5,759 bases of DNA from an uncultured Lachnospiraceae bacterium (GTDB lineage Bacteria > Bacillota_A > Clostridia > Lachnospirales > Lachnospiraceae), in assembly GCA_910587905.1 (NCBI GenBank), contig CAJUOF010000178.1, positions 1-5,759 on the forward strand, in the 5' to 3' direction. Position 1 is the first letter of the stretch. Each line of letters begins with the position of its first letter. The translations under genes were made by a program, and so were the position numbers. Positions 1 to 5,598 of this stretch are shown one piece after another. The notes beneath the pieces are model-generated. The model worked only from the letters and a program-made list of their open reading frames with translations. It searched no databases and was not told the origin of the DNA.

Positions 1-19
1 CACGACGCTCTTCCGATCT
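1..19. other. Illumina TruSeq adapter remnant at contig end
   Basis: These bases, CACGACGCTCTTCCGATCT, are identical to the last 19 bases of the standard Illumina TruSeq read-1 (universal) adapter. The VanG-like reading frame begins directly after them at base 20, and the codons before it do not continue the family sequence. This is untrimmed library sequence, not genomic DNA. It explains why the ligase gene is cut off and should be excluded from any protein or homology analysis. Confidence 0.96.
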
Positions 20-352
20 GAGCTGGACGAGATTGAGCTCTCGGAGGGATTCTTTAACTACACCGAGAAATACACCTTGAAGACCTCCGCCATCCATGTG
101 CCTGCCAGAGTGGACCGCGAGTGCGCTGCCAGACTCAAGGAGACGGCGAAGATTATTTACCGGGCCCTCGGCTGCTCCGTCTTCGCCCGGGTGGACATGT
201 TCTTAACACCAGAGGGAGAAATCGTGTTCAACGAGGTCAATACCATTCCAGGCTTCACGGAACACAGCCGATATCCCGGCATGATGAAGGCAGCCGGCTA
301 CTCCTTTTCCCAGGTGCTCGACCAAATCCTCCAACTGGCGGTGAAACCATGA
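20..352 (+). CDS. vanG: D-alanine:D-serine ligase, VanG-type, C-terminal fragment
   Basis: This is the last 110 residues of a D-Ala:D-X ligase of the ATP-grasp fold, a cytoplasmic enzyme. In the vanG system it joins D-Ala to D-Ser to make the altered end of the peptidoglycan precursor. The fragment starts at ELDEIEL and runs into a NYTEKYTL segment. The Tyr there sits where D-Ala:D-Lac ligases such as VanA have His, so a D-Lac ligase is unlikely. Next come FARVDMF (fragment residues 55-61, metal-binding Asp59), NEVN (71-74, metal ligands Glu72 and Asn74), the TIPGFT loop and SRYP (83-86). A complete enzyme has roughly 350 residues, so about two thirds is missing because the contig ends. The frame is open from base 20 to the stop at 350-352. 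The alternative is a housekeeping Ddl; the adjacent vanXY and vanT make VanG much more likely, though substrate choice cannot be read from this fragment alone. Confidence 0.88.
   Translation, partial: ELDEIELSEGFFNYTEKYTLKTSAIHVPARVDRECAARLKETAKIIYRALGCSVFARVDMFLTPEGEIVFNEVNTIPGFTEHSRYPGMMKAAGYSFSQVLDQILQLAVKP
337..344 (+). promoter_or_regulatory. Ribosome binding site for vanXY
   Basis: GGCGGTGA lies four bases before the ATG at 349 and differs from the ideal GGAGGTGA at one position. It sits inside the last codons of the ligase gene. With the ATGA overlap at 349-352 it supports this ATG over the longer in-frame extension upstream, which would run through the ligase gene in the wrong frame. 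Confidence 0.6.
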
Positions 353-1116
353 AGGCCCTCCGCCTGTCCCCGGACCAGGTCCATGTCGGGAGCCTGATCC
401 TGGTCAACGGGGACTACGACTATCGGGAGCCCTCATCCTCCCTGGCTCTCCACCCCCTCACCTATGTGGCCCCTGTCCTCTTAAGGCGACGCGCCGCCGT
501 GCTGTTCACCGGGCTCATGGATGAGATCGGAGGCTGGGAGGGAATCGTCCCGGTCAGCGGATACCGGTCTCTGGCCGAGCAGACAGACATCTGGAACGAC
601 TCTTTGGCGGAACACGGAAAGGATTTCACGAGTGCTTATGTGGCCCGCCCTGGGCACAGCGAACACCAGACGGGACTTGCCCTTGATCTGGGACTCAAAA
701 AAGAGAACATCGATTTTCTCTGCCCGGATTTCCCCGACTCCGGCATCTGCCGCTCCTTTCAGAAGCGGGCTCCGGAGTACGGCTTTATCAAGCGCTATCC
801 CCCCGGCAAGGAGGGGATCACCGGAATCAGCTACGAGCCCTGGCACTTCCGCTATGTGGGGACGCCCCACGGGGAGATCATGGAGAAGGAGGGGCTTACC
901 CTGGAAGAGTATGTCTTTTTTCTGAGGAACTTTCCCCACGGAAAACATCCCTATCTGTTCGCCGCAGGCGGACGATGGATCACCGTCTCCTGGCTTGCGG
1001 CCAGGAGGGACGAAGTCACCTGGCTCACCGTGGACGACCGGCTCCCCTATTCCGTCTCCGGCGACAATGTAGACGGCTTTATCATCACGGAATGGAGGGA
1101 CGGTTATGTCGCATGA
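349..1116 (+). CDS. vanXY: VanXY-type D,D-dipeptidase/D,D-carboxypeptidase
   Basis: A 255-residue zinc peptidase of the VanY/VanX (M15) family. In vanC/E/G systems the VanXY enzyme hydrolyses D-Ala-D-Ala and removes the last D-Ala from pentapeptide precursors while sparing D-Ala-D-Ser, so only resistant precursors remain. The zinc site is intact: SEHQTGLALD at residues 104-113 supplies His106 and Asp113, and EPWH at 163-166 supplies the catalytic Glu163 and the third ligand His166. GYRS (71-74) and Arg100 just before the first motif match the conserved substrate-side Arg region. No signal peptide or membrane anchor is visible, as expected for a cytoplasmic VanXY and unlike the anchored VanY. 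The length matches VanXYG (about 254 residues). Residues about 200-255 are an extra C-terminal segment with no zinc ligands, absent from the shorter VanXYC (about 190). It overlaps the ligase stop by 4 bases (ATGA) and vanT by 11. Dual activity is inferred from the family and context. Confidence 0.92.
   Translation: MKALRLSPDQVHVGSLILVNGDYDYREPSSSLALHPLTYVAPVLLRRRAAVLFTGLMDEIGGWEGIVPVSGYRSLAEQTDIWNDSLAEHGKDFTSAYVARPGHSEHQTGLALDLGLKKENIDFLCPDFPDSGICRSFQKRAPEYGFIKRYPPGKEGITGISYEPWHFRYVGTPHGEIMEKEGLTLEEYVFFLRNFPHGKHPYLFAAGGRWITVSWLAARRDEVTWLTVDDRLPYSVSGDNVDGFIITEWRDGYVA
1094..1098 (+). promoter_or_regulatory. Ribosome binding site for vanT
   Basis: GGAGG followed by seven bases and then ATG at 1106. 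This strong site inside the vanXY 3' end fixes the vanT start and allows re-initiation by ribosomes finishing vanXY ten bases further on. Confidence 0.8.
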
Positions 1117-3307
1117 AAAAAATCTCGGCGGTCTGGACCGGTTTCGGCTTTTGGCGGCCTTCCTCGTCATCACCATCCACGTTTCCCCCCTGTCCGCCGT
1201 CAGTTTGGAGGCCGACTTTTTCCTGACCCGCATCCTGGCCCGGCTGGCCGTCCCCTTCTTTTTCCTGGTGACGGGATACTTCGTCCTGGGGGAGGAAGCG
1301 GACGGCCGGCGTTTCCCCCGCATCCGGCGCTTTCTCCTGCGGACCGGCCTTCTGTACCTCTTTTCCATTGTCCTGTATCTCCCCTTTGGGCTCTATGCAG
1401 GGCATTACGAAAAACTGACGGTGGGCAGTTTCCTCCGTATGCTCTTTTTTGACGGGACCTTTTACCACCTGTGGTATCTCCCGGCCTGCATTCTGGGCGT
1501 CGCCCTGACCGCCGGCCTGATGCGCTTTTTCTCCGGGCGGACCACGGCCCTGGTTGTGGGACTTTTGTACCTCGTCGGCCTTTTTGGGGACAGCTACTAC
1601 GGGCTGGCGGCCTCCGTCCCCGCTGTAAAAGCCGTCTATGACGGTCTGTTTCAGGTGTCCTCCTTCACCAGAAACGGTCTCTTTTTCGCTCCGCTTTTTC
1701 TTGCGGCCGGCGCATGGCTCTCCGAGAAACGCTCACAGGATTCCCCGAGACGGTATCTGCCGGGCTTTGTGATTTCGTTTGCCCTCATGACGGCGGAAGC
1801 CTTTTTACTGCGAAGCTTTCAGCTTCCCCGCCACGACAGCATGTATCTCTTCCTGGTTCCTTCCATGGTATTCCTGTTCCTGCTCCTTTTATCCATGGAC
1901 GTCAAGCCTTCCAGGAAGCTGCGGACCGTCTCCACCTGGATCTACATCCTCCATCCGGCCATCCTCATCGCCCTGCGGATGATGGCAAAGCCTCTCCGTC
2001 TGACAAGCTTCCTGGTGGAAAATCCGCTGGTCCAGTTTCTGTCCGTATCACTTTTCAGCGCCGGAGCCGCCTTCTTGGCTGCGGCCCTTCTGCCGGTGAT
2101 CTCCGGCATCCTTCCCGGAAACCGGGAGGTCCGGAAGAAGCGCAAGATCCCTCAGGCCTCCCCCCGCCCCGCCCACAAGAGCCGGGCCTGGATTGAGCTT
2201 GACCGAAAAGCCCTCTGCCACAATGTGACTTATCTGAAGGGCCTGCTGCCGGAGGGCTGCCGCCTGATGCCCGCCGTCAAGGCAGACGCCTACGGGCACG
2301 GGGCCGTTCTCATCTCCGGAGAATTAAACCGGCTGGGCGTCGACGCCTTCTGCGTGGCCTGCGCCGGGGAGGGAGTACAGCTCAGAAAGCGGGGAATCAC
2401 CGGGGAAATCCTCATTCTCGGCTACACCCATCCCTCCCAATTTCCGCTGCTCGTCCGCCATCGTCTGACGCAGACCGTCGTCGACGTCCCCTACGGGGAG
2501 CGCCTGAACGCCTTCGGGAAAAAGCTCCACGTCCACGTGGGAATCGACACCGGCATGCACCGGCTGGGGGAGCGGTGGGAAAACCTGGATCAGATGCAGC
2601 GCATCTGGCAGATGGAGCATCTCGTCATAGACGGCGTCTTCACCCACCTGTGCACTGCGGACGGTCAGACGGAACCGGAGGAGCAGTACGTGAAAAAACA
2701 GGCGGACGCCTTTTACGGCACCGTCCGGGAACTTGGGCGCAGGGGCCTTGCCTGTCCCGCGCTCCACCTGCTCTCCAGCTACGGTCTCCTCCGATACCCG
2801 GAATTCTCCGAAAAATACGTGCGGGTCGGCATCGCCCTCTACGGAGTCCTAAGCGACAAGGCGGACACAGACTCCTGGGGCGCCGCCTTAAAACCGGTCC
2901 TCTCCCTGAAAGCCCGCATCGCCGCCGTCAAGGCCCTCCATGCCGGGGAACCGGCCGGTTACGGGATCGCCTACACCGCCGGGGAGGAGCGCACCATCGC
3001 CATCCTCGCCATCGGCTACGCCGACGGCCTCCCCCGCTCCCTCTCCTGCGGGAAGGGCGCCGTCCTCATAAACGGACACAGAGCCCCCGTCCTCGGCCGC
3101 ATCTGCATGGACCAGACCCTCGTGGACGTGACCGGCATTCCGAATGTCAGGGCGGGGGGAACTGCCGTCCTGATCGGCTCCTGGGGGACGGAAACGATCA
3201 CCGCCTGCGACTGGGCGGAAGACGCCGGAACCATCTCCAACGAGATCTTAAGCCAGCTGGGCGGACGGCTGGAACGGATGTACAGAAAGGAACCTTTGTC
3301 CGGCTGA
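1106..3307 (+). CDS. vanT: VanT-type membrane-bound serine racemase
   Basis: A 733-residue two-domain protein (VanTG is about 712). Residues about 1-335 are an acyltransferase-3 type membrane domain with about ten hydrophobic segments, the conserved early His25 in VITIHVSPL, an HLWYL motif (121-125) and YILHP (280-284). In VanT proteins this part is thought to help supply L-Ser. A basic linker (about 336-357, with RKKRK) leads to a fold-type III PLP racemase, about 358-733, expected on the cytoplasmic side. The PLP lysine is Lys392 in AVKADAYGHG, the opposing catalytic Tyr is Tyr619 in AGYGIAY, and RICMDQTLVDVT (665-676) is the conserved racemase core. In TISNEI, Asn712 takes the place of the Tyr found in alanine racemases (TINYEV), the change linked with serine use in VanTG. 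It makes D-Ser for the VanG ligase. The start at 1106 is chosen from its ribosome binding site and the 11-base overlap with vanXY. It is the last recognised gene before the terminator. Confidence 0.93.
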   Translation: MSHEKNLGGLDRFRLLAAFLVITIHVSPLSAVSLEADFFLTRILARLAVPFFFLVTGYFVLGEEADGRRFPRIRRFLLRTGLLYLFSIVLYLPFGLYAGHYEKLTVGSFLRMLFFDGTFYHLWYLPACILGVALTAGLMRFFSGRTTALVVGLLYLVGLFGDSYYGLAASVPAVKAVYDGLFQVSSFTRNGLFFAPLFLAAGAWLSEKRSQDSPRRYLPGFVISFALMTAEAFLLRSFQLPRHDSMYLFLVPSMVFLFLLLLSMDVKPSRKLRTVSTWIYILHPAILIALRMMAKPLRLTSFLVENPLVQFLSVSLFSAGAAFLAAALLPVISGILPGNREVRKKRKIPQASPRPAHKSRAWIELDRKALCHNVTYLKGLLPEGCRLMPAVKADAYGHGAVLISGELNRLGVDAFCVACAGEGVQLRKRGITGEILILGYTHPSQFPLLVRHRLTQTVVDVPYGERLNAFGKKLHVHVGIDTGMHRLGERWENLDQMQRIWQMEHLVIDGVFTHLCTADGQTEPEEQYVKKQADAFYGTVRELGRRGLACPALHLLSSYGLLRYPEFSEKYVRVGIALYGVLSDKADTDSWGAALKPVLSLKARIAAVKALHAGEPAGYGIAYTAGEERTIAILAIGYADGLPRSLSCGKGAVLINGHRAPVLGRICMDQTLVDVTGIPNVRAGGTAVLIGSWGTETITACDWAEDAGTISNEILSQLGGRLERMYRKEPLSG

Positions 3308-3360
3308 TGCTTGAGATCATCCGAGATACCCTGAGAGAACTTACCTTTCCGCAAAAATAA
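3307..3360 (+). CDS. Possible 17-codon mini-ORF coupled to the vanT stop
   Basis: The vanT stop and a new ATG share one base (TGATG, 3305-3309), opening a frame for MLEIIRDTLRELTFPQK that ends at TAA 3358-3360, nine bases before the terminator hairpin. The arrangement allows coupled re-initiation. However, the only purine-rich candidate site (AAAGGA at 3286-3291) is 15 bases from the ATG, too far for normal initiation. I do not recognise the peptide. It may be a tiny gene, the remnant N-terminus of a lost downstream gene, or chance. Confidence 0.2.
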   Translation: MLEIIRDTLRELTFPQK

Positions 3361-3369
3361 CACAGCGAA

Positions 3370-3414
3370 CCCCCGGCCTTCCGGTGCGAATCCGGAAGGC
3401 CGGGGGCTCTTTAT
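3370..3414 (+). terminator. Rho-independent terminator, possibly bidirectional
   Basis: A perfect 15-bp inverted repeat (3370-3384 pairing with 3392-3406, arms CCCCCGGCCTTCCGG and its complement) encloses a 7-base loop, TGCGAAT. On the + strand it is followed by CTCTTTAT, a modest U-rich tail. It sits 62 bases after the vanT stop. On the - strand the same hairpin is 43 bases past the HD-protein stop and is followed by a U-rich but broken tail (TTCGCTGTGTTATTTTT). It probably ends the van operon and may also end the opposing glgA-HD transcript. Confidence 0.85.
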
Positions 3415-3449
3415 ACTATGACAGCCAATGAATCTCTGTCCAAAAGACG

Positions 3450-4019
3450 CTAGGCGTGAACCGCCCGGTACACGGCCCGCTTCATGCGGCCATACACCTC
3501 GTTCAGGCTGCAGAACTTGTCGGCGTAGACGATGACCATCCCCTCCGCACTTCTCGGCGGAATGGGTGTCAGGGGCCACATGTGCCGGAGGATGATGTTC
3601 TGCTCCTGGGGCGTCAGGTCAAAATGCTTCTTCGCATTGTTCATGGCCACCCTGGGATGGGTGAAGCCATGGATGTGGTTCCCGGCCGTGTGCCAGTCAT
3701 AGAGGAACAAGTCGTGGAGCAGTCCCGCCCGGGCCGCCGCCACGTAATCCAGGGAATGCTTCCTGCAGATGCAGTAACTCAGATAGGATACCTGGATGCA
3801 GTGGGCCTTGGTGGTAGTGTTCCCATGCTGAATATAACGGTCCATGGACTGAAAGACGGGGCTCTCCATGATGTCCCGCACGCAGGCCATGTATTCCGCA
3901 TCCCGTCCATACTCCCTCTGCGCCACCCAGGCGTCGTTCTCCAGCCATTCCACGGTTTTCTCCCGCTCCTCGCCCCGCAGGAGGGCGGACCGGAGCTGTC
4001 TGCGCACTTTATAAGACAT
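3450..4019 (-). CDS. HD-domain metal-dependent phosphohydrolase
   Basis: A 189-residue soluble protein with the His/Asp metal-site pattern of the HD superfamily: His73 in KAHCIQVSYLSY, the paired His102-Asp103 in AGLLHDLFLYDW, His121 in FTHPRVAM, His146 in LRHMWP and Asp167 in IVYADKFCSLNEVYGRM. Such domains hydrolyse phosphate esters, often nucleotides, but nothing here shows the substrate. The first 55 or so residues are a charged helical lead-in. The start at 4019 was chosen because the frame upstream of it (to 4148) only shadows glgA, while GAGGAA at 4027-4032 sits seven bases before this ATG. It overlaps the glgA stop by 11 bases, so it is almost certainly co-transcribed and translationally coupled to glycogen synthase. 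A specific role in glycogen or sugar-nucleotide metabolism is inference. I know of no assigned gene name. Confidence 0.85.
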   Translation of the reverse strand: MSYKVRRQLRSALLRGEEREKTVEWLENDAWVAQREYGRDAEYMACVRDIMESPVFQSMDRYIQHGNTTTKAHCIQVSYLSYCICRKHSLDYVAAARAGLLHDLFLYDWHTAGNHIHGFTHPRVAMNNAKKHFDLTPQEQNIILRHMWPLTPIPPRSAEGMVIVYADKFCSLNEVYGRMKRAVYRAVHA

Positions 4020-5445
4020 TGTACAGTTCCTCGTACTTCTTCGCCGAGCTGACCCAGGAGAAGTCCCTGGCCATGCCTCTGTCGATGATCTTGTTCCACT
4101 CCCGCTTCCGGTTGTAGTACACGTCCTTCGCATAGAGAATGCTGCCAAGCATCTCGTGGGCGTTGTAATTGGTGAAGGAGAAACCGGTCCCGGTGCTCTC
4201 GTACTCGTTGTAGGGCTCCACCGTGTCCTTCAGGCCCCCGGTCTCCCGGACGATGGGAACGGTCCCGTAGCGGAGGCTGATGATCTGGCTCAAGCCGCAG
4301 GGCTCGAAGAGGCTGGGCATCAGGAAGGCGTCACAGCCTGCGTAGATCTTGTGGGACATGGCGTCGGAATAGTAAATGTTGGCCGACACGCTGTCCCCGT
4401 ATTTCCAGTCGTAATGGCGGAACATGTTCTCGTATTTCTCGTCGCCGGTCCCCAGGACCACAAGCTGCAGCTCGTCGGAACAGATCTGCTCGATGACGCA
4501 CTGCACCAAATCCAGTCCCTTCTGGTCCGTCAGCCTGGAGACGATGCCGATCATGAACTTCTTCGGGTTGACCTCCAAGCCCAACTCCTTCTGGAGGGCG
4601 GTCTTGTTCTTCACCTTCTCCTTGCGGAAGGTCCTGGCGTCGTAATTCGCGGCGATGGACTCATCCTCCGCCGGATTCCACTCTTTATAGTCAATGCCGT
4701 TCACGATCCCCCAAAGGTCGTGGCTCCTGGCGAGCATCAGGCCGTCCAGCCCCTCGCCGTAGAACGGCATCTTGATCTCCTGGGCATAAGTATTGCTGAC
4801 GGTCGTCACCTTGTCGGCGTAGACGATGCCGCCCTTTAACATATTTCCGTTTTTATAGGACTCCAGCTTATCCGGCGTGAAATAGTAGTCGGAGAGCTCC
4901 GAGATCCGCTGGATGACCTCCACGCTCCAGACCCCCTGGAATTTCAGGTTGTGAATCGTCATCACGGACTTGATTCCCCTGTAGAAGGGATTATCCGCAA
5001 ATTTATCCTTCAGATGGACCGGGATCAGGCCGGTCTGCCAGTCGTGGCAGTGAATAATGTCGGGCCTGAAGTCCAACACCGGAAGGGCGGAAAGCACTGC
5101 CTTGGAGAAAAATGCAAACTTCTCCAAGTCAAAATACATATCGGTGTAAGGCTTCGCACCGCTGAAGTACCATTCATTGTCGACGAAATAAAAGGTGATC
5201 CCCTCATGAACGATCTCGAACAGGCCCACATATCGGTCCTGCCACATGTAATTCATGTAAAAATTCGTCAGGTATTTCGCCTTCTCCCTAAATTTTGCAG
5301 GGATGCACTGATAATAGGGCAGAATCACCCGGACGTCATACGCTTCCTTGTCAAAATACTTCGGCAGAGAACCTGCCACGTCTGCGAGACCGCCCGTCTT
5401 GATGAACGGCACGCACTCTGATGTTGCAAACAAAATCTTCTTCAC
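4009..5445 (-). CDS. glgA: Glycogen synthase (ADP-glucose type, GT5)
   Basis: A 478-residue bacterial glycogen synthase, which adds glucose from ADP-glucose to the non-reducing end of an alpha-1,4-glucan in the cytoplasm. The N-terminal Rossmann domain opens with the ADP-glucose-binding KTGGLADV (residues 16-23) and contains IHCHDWQTGL (131-140) and the MTIHNLKFQG strand (162-171). The C-terminal domain shows SRLTDQKG (303-310, with Arg304 and Lys309 placed for phosphate binding), SLFEPCGLSQ (378-387, with Glu381 in the conserved EPCG) and RETGGL (400-405). Length is normal for the family (about 475-485) and the gene is intact. The start is a GTG, supported by GGAGG seven bases upstream. It is not in the usual glgBCDAP cluster: spo0A lies upstream in the same direction and an HD-protein gene follows with an 11-base overlap. 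A promoter just upstream suggests its own transcription start. Confidence 0.97.
   Translation of the reverse strand: MKKILFATSECVPFIKTGGLADVAGSLPKYFDKEAYDVRVILPYYQCIPAKFREKAKYLTNFYMNYMWQDRYVGLFEIVHEGITFYFVDNEWYFSGAKPYTDMYFDLEKFAFFSKAVLSALPVLDFRPDIIHCHDWQTGLIPVHLKDKFADNPFYRGIKSVMTIHNLKFQGVWSVEVIQRISELSDYYFTPDKLESYKNGNMLKGGIVYADKVTTVSNTYAQEIKMPFYGEGLDGLMLARSHDLWGIVNGIDYKEWNPAEDESIAANYDARTFRKEKVKNKTALQKELGLEVNPKKFMIGIVSRLTDQKGLDLVQCVIEQICSDELQLVVLGTGDEKYENMFRHYDWKYGDSVSANIYYSDAMSHKIYAGCDAFLMPSLFEPCGLSQIISLRYGTVPIVRETGGLKDTVEPYNEYESTGTGFSFTNYNAHEMLGSILYAKDVYYNRKREWNKIIDRGMARDFSWVSSAKKYEELYNVL
4027..4032 (-). promoter_or_regulatory. Ribosome binding site for the HD-domain gene
   Basis: GAGGAA on the - strand lies seven bases before the ATG at 4019, within the last codons of glgA. 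It decides the 189-residue start and is placed for coupling to glgA translation. Confidence 0.6.
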
Positions 5446-5452
5446 GCTGCCA

Positions 5453-5457
5453 CCTCC
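5453..5457 (-). promoter_or_regulatory. Ribosome binding site for glgA (GTG start)
   Basis: GGAGG on the - strand, within GGAGGTG, is seven bases before the GTG at 5445. The protein from this GTG begins MKKILFATSE, the usual N-terminus of GlgA, so the start is well supported. Confidence 0.88.
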
Positions 5458-5495
5458 AGAAAAACCTTTTTCCCTTCCAAAAACATCTAATGTCT

Positions 5496-5524
5496 ATTAT
5501 ACTAGATTCCTCGCCAATTGGGAA
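5496..5524 (-). promoter_or_regulatory. Predicted sigma-A promoter of glgA
   Basis: A perfect -10 box TATAAT (5496-5501, - strand) is preceded, after a 17-base spacer, by TTCCCA (5519-5524), which matches four of six -35 positions. It lies 50 bases upstream of the glgA start, giving a short leader of about 40 bases. There is no obvious Spo0A box (TTCGACA-like) around it. Confidence 0.7.
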
Positions 5525-5535
5525 GCGGTTTTTCC

Positions 5536-5574
5536 GGGGATTCCCCACATTTTTCACAGGGACCGGCCTGTCCC
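5536..5574. repeat. Small overlapping palindromes in the spo0A-glgA gap
   Basis: GGGGATTCCCC (5536-5546) is a 4-bp inverted repeat. At 5556-5574 two 5-bp stems compete: ACAGG with CCTGT (5556-5560/5567-5571) and GGGAC with GTCCC (5559-5563/5570-5574). They lie between the spo0A stop and the glgA promoter. There is no U-run on the - strand after them, so they are not a convincing terminator for spo0A. Their role is unknown. Confidence 0.35.
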
Positions 5575-5598
5575 CCTCTGCTCCGTTCTCCTTTCTGT

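Noticed and set aside
121..348. In-frame upstream extension of vanXY (76 residues)
   Set aside because: It runs inside the ligase gene in another frame and resembles no family sequence. The ATG at 349 has a ribosome binding site and the protein from it matches VanXYG length.
20..352. Biological truncation or pseudogene of vanG
   Set aside because: The break coincides exactly with adapter sequence, and the rest of the frame is intact with its metal ligands.
481..1368. Long antisense open frame (295 residues) opposite vanXY and vanT
   Set aside because: Arg/Lys/Gly/Pro-rich with no recognisable domain, typical of a GC-rich complement. Both sense genes are clearly real.
2575..3306. Open + frame overlapping the racemase domain
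   Set aside because: Arg/Pro/His-rich shadow of vanT. Only its last 17 codons, past the vanT stop, are kept as a weak mini-ORF candidate.
3456..4052. + strand open frame opposite the HD gene
   Set aside because: No family resemblance, while the complementary frame has a full set of HD metal ligands.
4020..4148. N-terminal extension of the HD protein (43 residues)
   Set aside because: Low-complexity Ser/Thr/Arg sequence in the wrong frame of glgA. The ATG at 4019 has a ribosome binding site and gives a normal HD protein.
4156..4839. + strand open frame (227 residues) opposite glgA
   Set aside because: Val/Leu/Gly-rich complement of glgA codons with no motif.
5556..5574. Intrinsic terminator for spo0A
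   Set aside because: Stems are only 5 bp and are followed on the - strand by GAAAAATG rather than a U-tract.
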